This document shows, in pieces, positions 35,186-43,487 of a stretch of 64,000 bases of DNA. Numbering within the stretch: position 1 is the first letter of the stretch; each line of letters starts with the position of its first letter. Both the position numbers and the translations under genes were made by a program. Below the pieces are notes generated by a model. The model did not search any database and was not told where the DNA came from. It saw only the letters and a program-made list of their open reading frames with translations. Source of the DNA: Arenimonas oryziterrae DSM 21050 = YC6267 (lineage in GTDB: Bacteria > Pseudomonadota > Gammaproteobacteria > Xanthomonadales > Xanthomonadaceae); NCBI RefSeq assembly GCF_000420545.1, contig NZ_ATVD01000001.1, positions 868,001-932,000 of the forward strand. Direction: 5' to 3'.

Positions 35186-35830
35186 CTCACGACTAACCGA
35201 CAGCGCGATCAGACACTGCGCGATCCAGTACGTCGTCAGCACCGCCGCCATCGCCATGGCGAACGGCGCGCGGAAACGATCGAGGGCGAGCATTGCGTCG
35301 GAGGCGACGAAGCACAGTCCGCCGATCGCTGCGAATGCACTCACGCAGTCGCGCTGTCGCCACCACATGCCGGCCGCCTGCGCAGCCATCGCCGCCAGCA
35401 CCGAGACATAGACCACGACGGGCACGGCCAGCGCTGACGGCAGGGCCGGCCACAGCAGTGAGAGCACGGCGGCTGCGAGCGCTGCATAAACGAGCACTGG
35501 CCAGATCACGGCGAACAATCGCGCACGCTGTGAGAACGCGAACAGATAGGCCAGATGCGCGAACAGAAAACTCGCCAGGCCGAACACGAAGGCGTCAACC
35601 GGCAGCATCAGCAGCACGTCGCCGAGCGTCGACAGCCCCAGGCCGGCAAGGATGCCGGCGCGATAACGCGGTTCGGTCGCCGGCAGGCGCCAGACCATCG
35701 CCACGATGAGCCACGTTGTCACGGGCTTGGCGAGGTAGTGCAGCCAGGGCACTCCGCCATAGACCCCGGCGATGGCCAACAACGCCGCCATCGCCACCGC
35801 CGCGAGCCAGCGCGCGCGCTTCGCTTCCAT
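35024..35830 (-). CDS. YhhN/TMEM86-type lysoplasmalogenase
   Basis: A 268-residue membrane protein with about eight helices. The family motif is recognised in LAKPVTTWLIVAM and LGDVLLMLP...FLFAHLAYLFAF, with the second Asp in VASDAMLALDRF. These are the conserved acidic residues of YhhN-type proteins, which hydrolyse lysoplasmalogen or a related ether lipid. The protein ends in a tail of about 50 residues, hydrophilic and antisense to the LysR 3' end. Normal members are about 210-230 residues long, so the tail may be an extension made when an original stop was lost. Confidence 0.85.
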   Translation of the reverse strand: MEAKRARWLAAVAMAALLAIAGVYGGVPWLHYLAKPVTTWLIVAMVWRLPATEPRYRAGILAGLGLSTLGDVLLMLPVDAFVFGLASFLFAHLAYLFAFSQRARLFAVIWPVLVYAALAAAVLSLLWPALPSALAVPVVVYVSVLAAMAAQAAGMWWRQRDCVSAFAAIGGLCFVASDAMLALDRFRAPFAMAMAAVLTTYWIAQCLIALSVSRESGLPRGPQPQRDQIKQGTQAREPAQIAVITDPGIAAGRWLAEIHAHQFAEAVA

Positions 35831-35864
35831 CGATGTCTCGCCTCAAGCCGGTGTCGGAGCGAGC

Positions 35865-36806
35865 TTACGAGGTCAGGCCAGCCCAGTACACGTCTTTTTG
35901 CTGGCTCAACGCGATGTCGGCCCGCAGGAAAACGGATTCGACGCGCTCGTTAGCAGCCTCCGAATCGGCATGCCCCGACAGCACATGCAGGCCGGTCTCG
36001 CGTTCGAAGGCGAAGACGCGTTCCTGCAAGCGTTGCAGTGCGTCGCCGACGTCCTTGCCGTGCAGCACCACGATGACTTCCGCACTGCCGGTCGCACGAC
36101 TGGCGCTGTCGCCCGAGCCCGGGCGCAGGCCATCGTGCAACGCATTCTCCAGATCGAGCACCACGCGTTCGGCGGCACGTTCGCCCAGGCGCGCACCGGC
36201 ACCGGCGAGATCCTGCACTTCGAAGATCGCCACCGTGAAGGCGCTGTGGTCGATCGACGGCGCCACGGGCACGGGCTCGGGCACGGCCGATGCAAGAAAC
36301 GCCGCCCGCTCGAGCTCGCGTTCGCGATGTCGGGCTTCCATGAGATTCATCGTCAGGCGCGCGAGCGATGCCAGACCTTCGCGCTGCGCCTCGTTGAGCT
36401 CCCGCGGTTCGCGGTCGATCACGCAGACCGTACCGATCGGCGCGCCGCCCGGCGTCACCAGGGGCATGCCGGCATAGAAGCGAATGCCCAACTCCCCGGT
36501 CACCAGCGGATTGTCGACAAACCGCGCGTCGCCGAGGGCATCGGGGACTTCCATGAGCCGGTCCGGCTCGCGGATGGCGTGATCGCAGAACGCCTCATCG
36601 CGCCGCGTCTGCGTCGCCGCCAGACCCGTGCGCGCCTTGAACCACTGCCGGTCACGATCGATCAGCGAGATCAACGCGATCGGCACGCCGCACAGGGCCG
36701 AGGCCACGCGCGTGATGTCGTCGTACGCCGCCTCGGGCAGGCTGTCGACCAGGTGATAGGTGTCCAGGGCGCGTTGTCTTGCCAACTCATCCACGAAAAC
36801 CGACAT
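35865..36806 (-). CDS. GAF domain protein with degenerate GGDEF domain
   Basis: A 313-residue protein. The start is taken at ATG 36806 because GGAGGA lies 5 nt upstream; a longer frame begins at 36818. Residues about 20-165 are a GAF domain with the family's CDHAI and GTVCVIDREPREL motifs. The C-terminal half (about 195-313) follows GGDEF order, but the active motif is replaced by ATGSAEVIVVL, so it is catalytically dead. It is probably a sensory or regulatory partner for a c-di-GMP pathway. Confidence 0.78.
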   Translation of the reverse strand: MSVFVDELARQRALDTYHLVDSLPEAAYDDITRVASALCGVPIALISLIDRDRQWFKARTGLAATQTRRDEAFCDHAIREPDRLMEVPDALGDARFVDNPLVTGELGIRFYAGMPLVTPGGAPIGTVCVIDREPRELNEAQREGLASLARLTMNLMEARHRERELERAAFLASAVPEPVPVAPSIDHSAFTVAIFEVQDLAGAGARLGERAAERVVLDLENALHDGLRPGSGDSASRATGSAEVIVVLHGKDVGDALQRLQERVFAFERETGLHVLSGHADSEAANERVESVFLRADIALSQQKDVYWAGLTS

Positions 36807-36920
36807 GCATTCCTCCATGGCAGGCGCTGATGGGAAGCTCGATGCTGCCACGCCCGGAGTGAATGAAAACCTGCGACAAGCGCATGTGAAGAAGCGCTTC
36901 ACTGCCTCCCGTCGGTTTGT

Positions 36921-37775
36921 TTACCGCGCATCACTCGGCGAGGGCCGCTCAGCAGCGGCCGAGGCCTTGAGCGCGGCGGTACTCGCTTCCAAACGCTTGG
37001 ACGCAGCATCGAAACGACCCGCCAGTCGCTGGAAGGTCTCGCCGGCCGCCTGGTCGGAAAAGATCACGCCGACGCCGTTGGCATCGAGATGCCAGTCCGA
37101 CCGGTGCGCGTCCAGGTGCAGCAGCAAGGCATCGAGCGCGGCCATCTGCGCGCCGATATCGGCGACCACGCCCTGCAGATGTTGCAGATGCAGCGGCTGT
37201 TTCGCCCCGCTGACCCGGCGCACCAGCACGGCGGCATCGCCATCGAGATCGGCGAGCAGGGCATCGAAGGGCGCGGCGGCGGCTTCCTGTTGCGCCAGAT
37301 AAGCCGGACTGCGCTCGCGCACCTCGCGAATGCGCGCACGCATGTCGGCGAGTTCGCGCACGCTGCTGACCGGACCGAGCCCGTCGACGATGCGTCCGTT
37401 CACGCGCTGCAAGGCAACGGCGAAAGAAATTTCGTTGCGCATCTGCGCGGCGACGACCTCGCGCAGGCGCTGCAAGTCGGCGCGACGCGCGACGAACGCG
37501 GGGTCCTTCATCGTCGCGTCCAGCGGCACCAGACCAGCCTCGACGATGGGCCCGACCTGCGCCTGCTCGTAAGGCGGATTCGCCGTGTGGTAGTCCATCG
37601 TGTCGAGCGCCGCCTGCAGCGCCGATTGCAGCCGGTTGCTCGGCGCGTGATCGGCCGAGAACCAGCGCCAGGCAACGAACCCGCCAGCCAGCAGCAGCAC
37701 GACCAGCAGCGCCAGCATCGCGCGCGCGCGACGGCGGCCCGAGGGGGAAGAAGACGAGGCGTTCGACGGTGACAT
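36921..37775 (-). CDS. Membrane-anchored helical protein of unknown function
   Basis: A 284-residue protein with a Ser-rich, basic N-terminus, one transmembrane helix (about 20-38) and a helical, probably periplasmic remainder with regular charged heptads (EVVAAQMRNEISFAVALQRVNGRIV, FQRLAGRFDAASKRLEAST). The pattern suggests coiled coils. No recognised family. Transcribed on the minus strand with the glycine-zipper gene upstream, but a strong terminator separates them. Confidence 0.68.
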   Translation of the reverse strand: MSPSNASSSSPSGRRRARAMLALLVVLLLAGGFVAWRWFSADHAPSNRLQSALQAALDTMDYHTANPPYEQAQVGPIVEAGLVPLDATMKDPAFVARRADLQRLREVVAAQMRNEISFAVALQRVNGRIVDGLGPVSSVRELADMRARIREVRERSPAYLAQQEAAAAPFDALLADLDGDAAVLVRRVSGAKQPLHLQHLQGVVADIGAQMAALDALLLHLDAHRSDWHLDANGVGVIFSDQAAGETFQRLAGRFDAASKRLEASTAALKASAAAERPSPSDAR

Positions 37776-37878
37776 GCGACGATCCCGGGGAGCGACGCGC
37801 GCAGTCTAGCAGCGGCCTGCCGGGCCCGAAGAACGGCCCGCGCGCAGCCGCACCGGCACGACTGGGCACGGCCCGGCG

Positions 37879-37911
37879 AAAAAAAGAGCCGTCGCGCGAA
37901 CGCGACGGCTC
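37879..37911 (-). terminator. Rho-independent terminator after the glycine-zipper gene
   Basis: Perfect 11-bp stem GAGCCGTCGCG / CGCGACGGCTC with a CGAA loop at 37886-37911. On the minus strand it is followed by seven T residues (37879-37885). Confidence 0.85.
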
Positions 37912-37931
37912 CGGTCACTCACACCGCAGGA

Positions 37932-38378
37932 TCACAGGACGGCGGACTTGCCGTTCTCGACATACGTCCAGCCATCATGCACCGCGCCGCGGGCATCGAC
38001 CCAGGCCAGTTTCGACGTGCCGCGCGTGGATTCCCAATTGCGCTGCAGTTCGGCCTCGATGTCGTCGAACTTGCGGCCCTGCGAACTCGCGTACGAGCTG
38101 TAGCCCAGATCGTAGGCCGGCTGGTAGTCGCTCCACTCGCGACCGGCCTGGTAGTAGGGCTTGGCGAGATAGTTTTCTCTCCAGTAGTCGGCATAGACCG
38201 TCGGGTTCACGACTTCGGCGAGGCTGTTGCCCGCACCGGCGCCCAGCATGCTGCCGACCACCGCACCGGCCGCCATACCGATCGGTCCGGCGAGAACGCC
38301 GACCGCCGCGCCTGCGACCGCACCGGCGACCGCGCCCGTGCCGGTTCCGATGACATGTTCTTTTTTGATATCAGACAT
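37932..38378 (-). CDS. Glycine-zipper protein
   Basis: A 148-residue protein. Residues about 10-50 form a glycine-zipper hydrophobic segment (GTGTGAVAGAVAGAAVGVLAG, MAAGAVVGSMLGAGAGN). The C-terminal part is hydrophilic with many Tyr and Trp residues (DYWRENYLAKPYYQAG). Glycine-zipper proteins of this size are common in Lysobacterales and associate with membranes. The exact role is unknown. A terminator follows. Confidence 0.75.
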   Translation of the reverse strand: MSDIKKEHVIGTGTGAVAGAVAGAAVGVLAGPIGMAAGAVVGSMLGAGAGNSLAEVVNPTVYADYWRENYLAKPYYQAGREWSDYQPAYDLGYSSYASSQGRKFDDIEAELQRNWESTRGTSKLAWVDARGAVHDGWTYVENGKSAVL

Positions 38379-38793
38379 AGGTTTTGCTCCTGAAGAGTTG
38401 CCGTCCGCATCCGATGCGTCGTTCCCTGAGAGGGAGTGGATACGTTGCGCTTGTCGAAGTTACGGCACGGGGAGCGGCGCGTGAGCCACGCGTGATTCGG
38501 GCGATGCGTTTCCGCAAAGTGCCCGATGAGACTGAACCCCTGTCCACCCGGATCCAGGATTCCTGCAATACGCCCTCGAGCTTTACGCGCGGGTCCCGTC
38601 ACCGCGCGAAACGAGAAGGCGATCCAGGCCAGCGGCTATTTCATGCGTGCTTCCGAGGCCGGGCACCCAATGGCCGCAGGCCGCCGCCGCGCGCCGGCAG
38701 TAGTGCAGCGCACTGATTCTTGCTATGAAGATCGCGATGCGGCCCGGATCGAATCGCCCGGCCGTCCGGGGACGACAAGGCAGACAGGCCAGC
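38379..38793. other. Intergenic region, 415 nt
   Basis: Divergent promoter region of the glycine-zipper gene and the alpha/beta hydrolase gene. No defensible gene, repeat or clear promoter was found. Open frames on both strands have no ribosome binding site or recognised family. Confidence 0.5.
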
Positions 38794-39699
38794 ATGAGTT
38801 TCCACGTGGGTTGCCGACGGCGACAGGTCGCGGACGCGACGCAGGGCGTGGCCTTGCCGCTGACCCTGTTGTATCCGACGAGCGCGCCAGTGTCGCCGCA
38901 TCGTTTCGGCCCCTACCCGCTCGAATTGGCGATGGACGCGCCGGTCACCGGCACGAACCTGCCGCTGGTGCTGTTTTCGCATGGCAACGGCAGCACGCCG
39001 CTGACACATCGCGGCCTCGCGAAGCATCTGGCGCGATCCGGTTTCGTCGTGGCGCTGGTCGAACACGTCGGCAATACGCGCGGCGACAACCGGCTGGCCG
39101 GGACGGCGGCGAATCTCCAGAACCGGCCGCGCCACGTGTCGCTCGCGCTCGATGCGGCCTTCGCCGATCCCGATCTCGGCGCAGCGATCGCGCCCGGGCG
39201 CGCGGGACTCATCGGCGAATCCCTCGGTGGCTACACCGTGCTCGCCGCGGCGGGCGGCAAACCCTGGTGCGGACCGCAGGAATCGCCCGATGGCAAACCG
39301 CAACCGATCGCCGTGACCGCCGATCCGCGCGTGCACGCTCTCGTGCTGTTCTCGCCGGCGACGCCCTGGTATCTGCCGGAAGGCTCACTCGCGAACGTGA
39401 CGGTGCCGATCCTCATGCGCACTGGCGACCGCGACGACATCACCCCCGCCTGGCACGGCGACCTGGTGCATCGCGATATCGACCGCACGCGCATCGATCA
39501 CCGGATCGTGGCGAACGCCGGTCATTTCTCGTTCCAGACCCCGTTTCCCGACGAGATGGTGCGCCCGGATTTCCCACCCTCGCAGGATCCGCCGGGCTTC
39601 GATCGCGCGGGCTATCAGACGGTGTTGCTGGCGGATGTTGAGAGGTTTCTGAGGAAAAACATCTGTTGCGACGGCGACGATGGATCGGCTTCCTTCTGA
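38794..39699 (+). CDS. Alpha/beta hydrolase (PAF-acetylhydrolase/dienelactone hydrolase-like)
   Basis: A 301-residue protein. ATG at 38794 is chosen over a longer frame. The oxyanion segment is VLFSHGNGS, the nucleophile elbow GESLGG (about residue 143), the acid near TGDRDD and the catalytic His in NAGHFSF (about 240). Layout matches PAF-acetylhydrolase-like or dienelactone hydrolase-like predicted esterases. No signal peptide is obvious. Substrate unknown. Confidence 0.85.
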   Translation: MSFHVGCRRRQVADATQGVALPLTLLYPTSAPVSPHRFGPYPLELAMDAPVTGTNLPLVLFSHGNGSTPLTHRGLAKHLARSGFVVALVEHVGNTRGDNRLAGTAANLQNRPRHVSLALDAAFADPDLGAAIAPGRAGLIGESLGGYTVLAAAGGKPWCGPQESPDGKPQPIAVTADPRVHALVLFSPATPWYLPEGSLANVTVPILMRTGDRDDITPAWHGDLVHRDIDRTRIDHRIVANAGHFSFQTPFPDEMVRPDFPPSQDPPGFDRAGYQTVLLADVERFLRKNICCDGDDGSASF

Positions 39700-39704
39700 G
39701 GATC

Positions 39705-40184
39705 TCAGAAACTCCATTTGCGCCGCAGACGAAAGAACTCGTCAACCGCGTCTTCTATTTTTTGTACTTCTGACCGCAAGTCATCCAACGAAAGCCGGAT
39801 CTCATCTGTCTCGGGCGATCCAGGAATCGACATCGTCAGATTGACGACTTCGTTTTCCTTGCCATCGACAATCCAATAGCCGTGAATAAAGCGATTCCGC
39901 TTCTCTCGAATCGGGGTCATGGTCACGTGCCACGCATCCAAGCTAGCGATCAGCTCTCGGTCATCCGCGAAATTCGTCGCAACTTCTTTTCGCCATCGAT
40001 CGATCCGGTCTTTCAGATTCATGTTTGACACCTGAATCTCGCTGTCTTCTCCAAGCTTTTCCTTGAGAAGTCCTCGGAGACTGAGGTTGAGGTTGATCTC
40101 AAAGCGAGACATGACCAAGACCATCTTTCCGATGAGGCTCGCGATTTCTGATTCCAGTGCAGCATGTTTTTCGCGGGTGAGCAT
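39705..40184 (-). CDS. HEPN-like helical protein
   Basis: A 159-residue all-helical protein with lower GC than its neighbours. It carries R96-N-R-F-I-H101-G-Y103, which fits the Rx4HxY motif of HEPN ribonucleases, including the polar residue after the Arg. The remainder is amphipathic helices (EIASLIGKMVLVMSRFEINLNL). No nucleotidyltransferase (MNT) partner is adjacent. If active it would cut RNA; equally it could be a catalytic remnant. The longer open frame upstream is not used. Confidence 0.65.
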   Translation of the reverse strand: MLTREKHAALESEIASLIGKMVLVMSRFEINLNLSLRGLLKEKLGEDSEIQVSNMNLKDRIDRWRKEVATNFADDRELIASLDAWHVTMTPIREKRNRFIHGYWIVDGKENEVVNLTMSIPGSPETDEIRLSLDDLRSEVQKIEDAVDEFFRLRRKWSF

Positions 40185-40297
40185 GGTGGACCGACGGCCG
40201 GAGTTGTTAGCCCAGATATTGGCAGAACTCAGGCAATAAGAAGGCGCCGAAGAAGGCGATACCCCGCCCTCCTCGACGCCCGGGTGCCGCAAGCGTC

Positions 40298-40516
40298 TTA
40301 CTTCTGCATCTGACCCGAGAACAGGCAGGTCAGGTACTGGATGCCGCTCATCGTGTACCACGGGTCCTTGCAGGACGTGGCGAGCTGGATCGACTTGCCG
40401 CCGCCGACCTGTTTGGCCGGACCAGCGGTGTTGGACTTGGCGTCGACGGGGGCGGCGAACGCGGCGACAGCGATGACGAGCGCGGCCGAGCCGAGCAGGT
40501 TGGCAATACGGGACAT
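40298..40516 (-). CDS. Small exported protein
   Basis: A 72-residue protein with a signal peptide (MSRIANLLGSAALVIAVAAFAAPVDA) and a mature part of about 46 residues with two cysteines (TSCKDPW, YLTCLF) that could form a disulfide. Ribosome binding site AAAGGA precedes the ATG. No recognised family. The leader contains a strong hairpin (40543-40578). Confidence 0.7.
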   Translation of the reverse strand: MSRIANLLGSAALVIAVAAFAAPVDAKSNTAGPAKQVGGGKSIQLATSCKDPWYTMSGIQYLTCLFSGQMQK

Positions 40517-40542
40517 CGAGAATCCTTTCTGTGATTGAGAAA

Positions 40543-40578
40543 GAACGAAGACACGGGCGGGGGCCCGTGCCTTCGTTC
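40543..40578 (-). promoter_or_regulatory. Terminator-like hairpin in the leader of the small exported protein gene
   Basis: Inverted repeat GAACGAAGACACGGGC / GCCCGTGCCTTCGTTC, 15 of 16 pairs, separated by 4 nt. On the minus strand the stem is followed by TTTCTC and lies about 30-60 nt before the start codon. It could be an attenuator, the terminator of a small upstream RNA, or a stabilising leader hairpin. Confidence 0.6.
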
Positions 40579-40606
40579 ACCCGGGGGGCGGACCAAGCTT
40601 AGCGAG

Positions 40607-40636
40607 CGCCGACCTGCGATCGCACACCGGTCGGCG
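40607..40636. repeat. Nested palindromes upstream of the small exported protein gene
   Basis: Inverted repeat CGCCGACC / GGTCGGCG (8 bp) that encloses a second perfect 10-bp palindrome TGCGATCGCA. Lies in the divergent region between the small exported protein and the SnoaL-like gene. May be an operator or RNA structure. Confidence 0.5.
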
Positions 40637-40782
40637 ACTTGTTCGGTGCTGCTCACGGGGCAAGTGGACCGTGCATCCCGGGCCCGGGGCGATCATGTCC
40701 GAAAACGGCGAGCGGTCCCCATCGGCCGGGCGGAAAATGGCGTCCAGCGGGCCGTTTACTGCGCCCGGACCGGAGCCCACCC

Positions 40783-41223
40783 ATGTCGCCCCACGAGACC
40801 GATCTCGCCACCTTGCGCGCCTTGAATGCGCGCTTCATCCACAACTTCGTCACGAACGACGCTGCCGGCCATTCGACGATCCTGCATCCGGACTTCATCG
40901 AGATCGGCACGACCGGCGCACGTCAGGACCGCGCGGCCTATCTGCTGGAATGGGCGTCGGCCTTCGATCCGGCAGTCATCACCTATTGGGACATGCGCGA
41001 CGAGAACATCGCCGTGTACGGCGACGTCGCCCTGGTGCGCGCGGCGACGAAATGGGTCCGCCACGGCGTCACCGGCATGACCTGCTACACCGACACCTAT
41101 CTGCGCGTCGGCGCGCAATGGTTGTGCGTGCAGGCGCAGCTGACGCCGGTCGCCGAGAAAAACTATCCGCCCGACCGCACGATCGTGTGCGAATACCACG
41201 ACGGCGTGCAGGTCGCCCGCTAG
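40783..41223 (+). CDS. SnoaL-like / NTF2-like (DUF4440-type) protein
   Basis: A 146-residue protein of the NTF2-like fold. The alpha/beta pattern LRALNARFIHNFVTNDAAGHSTILHPDFIEIGTTG, WASAFDPA and WVRHGVTGMTCYTDTYLRVGAQWLCVQAQLTPV matches SnoaL/DUF4440 proteins. These are small enzymes or binding proteins with varied roles. ATG at 40783 is preferred over the longer upstream frame. Substrate unknown. Confidence 0.82.
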   Translation: MSPHETDLATLRALNARFIHNFVTNDAAGHSTILHPDFIEIGTTGARQDRAAYLLEWASAFDPAVITYWDMRDENIAVYGDVALVRAATKWVRHGVTGMTCYTDTYLRVGAQWLCVQAQLTPVAEKNYPPDRTIVCEYHDGVQVAR

Positions 41224-41230
41224 GTCGGAC

Positions 41231-41890
41231 TCAGTCCCGATCCGGGGCGCCGAGGGGGAAATACGACCGGTACGGTCGCGCCTCGTCCACCGCGCGTGCG
41301 AACGAGGGCCGCGCGAGCAGACGTTGGCGATAGGCGGTGAGGTTCGGCCGCGACGGCCCGATCGCATGCGTCCAGTCGGCGTAGAACAGGAAGGGCGCCG
41401 CAGCGCAATCGGCGAGACTGAAACCCGCGTCCGTCGCCCATTCGCGCGTGGCCATGCGTTTTTCCAGCCAGTCGTAGGACGTGTCGAGCATGTCGCGTGC
41501 TTGCTGCACGTCGGCAGGATTGCGATGCTCGGGCGGACGCAGCGCGTTGAACACGATGCGCTGCTGCGGCGTCGAGATGTAGTTGTCGAAGAACCGGTCG
41601 AGCATGCGCACGTCCAGCGCGGCGTCCGCGTTCTCGGGAATCAGGCGCACCGGGCCAGGCCGGTGCACGCCGAGGTAGTCGATGATGCTCGTCGCTTCGA
41701 AAATCGTCCGCTCCCCATCGACGAGCACGGGGAATTTCTTGATGGGCCACAGCTCGGCGAGCTCGCGCATGGCCGGGTTGTCGCGTCCGTCGAGGGACCG
41801 CGGCTCGAACGCGATCGCGTTCTCGTACAACGCGATCAGCACCTTCTGGCAGTACGAGGAAAACGGATGGAAGTACAGCTGCAATGCCAT
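41231..41890 (-). CDS. Glutathione S-transferase family protein
   Basis: A 219-residue protein with an N-terminal thioredoxin-like GST domain (LYFHPFSSYCQKVLIALYE; Pro in KKFPVLVD; EATSIIDYL) and a helical C-terminal GST domain. Cytosolic conjugation or binding of electrophiles is the family role. A catalytic Ser or Cys is present in FSSYC at about residues 10-14. No pathway neighbours. Confidence 0.9.
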   Translation of the reverse strand: MALQLYFHPFSSYCQKVLIALYENAIAFEPRSLDGRDNPAMRELAELWPIKKFPVLVDGERTIFEATSIIDYLGVHRPGPVRLIPENADAALDVRMLDRFFDNYISTPQQRIVFNALRPPEHRNPADVQQARDMLDTSYDWLEKRMATREWATDAGFSLADCAAAPFLFYADWTHAIGPSRPNLTAYRQRLLARPSFARAVDEARPYRSYFPLGAPDRD

Positions 41891-41962
41891 GACAATCGTC
41901 CAGGACGAAACCGGCGATCAGAGTACCGTTTCAGTGAACGCTGATGCCACCCCGCCCTGGAT

Positions 41963-42541
41963 CTAAAGCACGATCGCCACAGCCAGCGCGACGACCGATC
42001 CGACCAGCGCCAGGGTCGCAAGCGTTCGCGCCCGATGCGCGATGGCCAGCGCGTCTTCGCCGCCGGCGGGACTCGCCCTGTCCTGGCGGTCGCTGACCTG
42101 GGCGTCGCGCCCGCTCAGCAACAGACCGATCATGTCGGTCATCATCGCCGGCGTGAATCGATACGGATCGAACACATTCTGTCCGTGCCGGTCGAGCAGC
42201 TCACGAACCACGGACGCATTGGGCACGTACTTCATCGACCACCCGGAGAAGGCCGGTTGTCGGATGGGTTCGCGGCTGAGCACCGTCAAGTCGCGATGGC
42301 GTGGGTCTGCGGGCAGTCGGGCGTAGAGCGCGTCGACCGCGTCTGCGGGGCCTTCGAGGCACTGGAAGAAGCAGCCGTCGCCGAAGTACAAGGCGCCCAC
42401 GAGTCCATTCGCCGGATTGTTCCGGCGCGACTGCATCAGTATCCGCGCGACGTCGGAATTCAGGCTGAGCGCGTCCTGGCTCGCGGGAAAGGTGGCCCGG
42501 CTCGCATAGACGAGCCTGACGAAATTCGTGGGAAATTCCAT
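41963..42541 (-). CDS. BLUF domain photoreceptor with C-terminal membrane helix
   Basis: A 192-residue protein. The BLUF domain covers residues about 7-100. The photocycle residues are Tyr12 (LVYAS), Asn45 (NPANGLVG), Gln60 (FFQCLEG), Trp101 and Met103. The flavin-binding signature is complete, so it should sense blue light. Unusually, the C-terminus (about 173-192, LATLALVGSVVALAVAIVL) is a hydrophobic helix, so the sensor is probably anchored in the membrane. No effector domain is fused. Confidence 0.88.
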   Translation of the reverse strand: MEFPTNFVRLVYASRATFPASQDALSLNSDVARILMQSRRNNPANGLVGALYFGDGCFFQCLEGPADAVDALYARLPADPRHRDLTVLSREPIRQPAFSGWSMKYVPNASVVRELLDRHGQNVFDPYRFTPAMMTDMIGLLLSGRDAQVSDRQDRASPAGGEDALAIAHRARTLATLALVGSVVALAVAIVL

Positions 42542-42628
42542 GGCGGATCCGCTCGTGTCCGGGTTTGACCGGGCGGCACGATAGGCAAGCACCTGTGTAC
42601 GGCGCGTCAGCGCCGCAGGGCCTGGCCG

Positions 42629-42646
42629 AAATTCTACTCTGACCCC
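42629..42646. repeat. Half copy of dispersed palindrome family A
   Basis: GAAATTCTACTCTGACCCC, the right half of the family A repeat. The minus-strand TAG of the DUF4130 gene lies inside it. Confidence 0.75.
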
Positions 42647-43479
42647 TTTTTTTGCTTCGTCGCCGCTATCGCGCGCTCCACCATGCGCGGCTTCGCCGGT
42701 GCCTGCGCATCGCGCTCAGCCATCTCCCGCACGCGCACGCCGGCGTTGCGGATCATCTCGGGCAGGCGGTGCGTTTCCGGCAGATGCTTCCAGTATTTCT
42801 GCGGCATCTCCTGCCGCATCATGCGCGGGTTCAGCCGTGCCGGATTGAAAATGTTTGCGTAGTAGGTCTGCCACATCGTCTCGCTCGCATCCTCGGCGGG
42901 CGCGTCCGAGCGCAGTCCGCCCTCGCCCATCGCCAGCGCATCGCCGTCCCACACCGCGCTGCGGTAGGGCGTGAGGATCGCCCAGCGCATGCCGGCGAAA
43001 CGGCGCACGAAGAACGGCACGACGAGGTCGAGGATGTGGTGCTCGGGCTCGAACCAGGCAACGAAATCGTCCGTCGTTCCCGGCACCGCGCGAAAGCGCA
43101 CGAAAGCCTTCATCTTGTGCAGATCGCGTCCGATGGTTTTCGCGAGCGTGCGCGCCCGATGCACGTCTGCGTCGATCGGGTCGGACAGCAGACGCTTCTC
43201 CCCATGCGTCAAGCGCCACAGCAGGCGGTACAACAACGCGTGACGCTGCGGCTCGCGGTGCGCGATGACGCCGGCGGCCAATCCCAGAAACTCGGCAGAC
43301 ACGGACGGGGTACGCGCGGGCACCGGCAAACTGTCCACCAACTCGCTGCCGAACAAATCGCCGTCGTTGGCATCGCCCCAGGACAACTGGTCCGGTGCGA
43401 TGCCGGCGCCGAGCGCCTTGCGTGCCTGCTCACGCCAGGCGGTGAAACTCCACGGCGGATCCACGCGGGCGAGGTACAT
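42634..43479 (-). CDS. DUF4130 (TIGR03915) DNA-metabolism protein, without UdgX domain
   Basis: A 281-residue protein of the TIGR03915/DUF4130 family, recognised from RTLAKTIGRDLHKMKAFVRFRAV, WFEPEHHILDLVVPFFVRRFAGMRWAI and the C-terminal MPQKYWKHLPETHRLPEMI. The family is predicted to act in DNA metabolism together with the radical SAM protein TIGR03916, the gene just upstream (8 nt away). In many proteobacteria this domain is fused to a UdgX uracil-DNA glycosylase domain, which is absent here. The protein ends KKGSE and its stop codon belongs to a family A repeat, so the fusion may have been truncated by repeat insertion. Confidence 0.82.
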   Translation of the reverse strand: MYLARVDPPWSFTAWREQARKALGAGIAPDQLSWGDANDGDLFGSELVDSLPVPARTPSVSAEFLGLAAGVIAHREPQRHALLYRLLWRLTHGEKRLLSDPIDADVHRARTLAKTIGRDLHKMKAFVRFRAVPGTTDDFVAWFEPEHHILDLVVPFFVRRFAGMRWAILTPYRSAVWDGDALAMGEGGLRSDAPAEDASETMWQTYYANIFNPARLNPRMMRQEMPQKYWKHLPETHRLPEMIRNAGVRVREMAERDAQAPAKPRMVERAIAATKQKKGSE

Positions 43480-43487
43480 GCGCGGGC

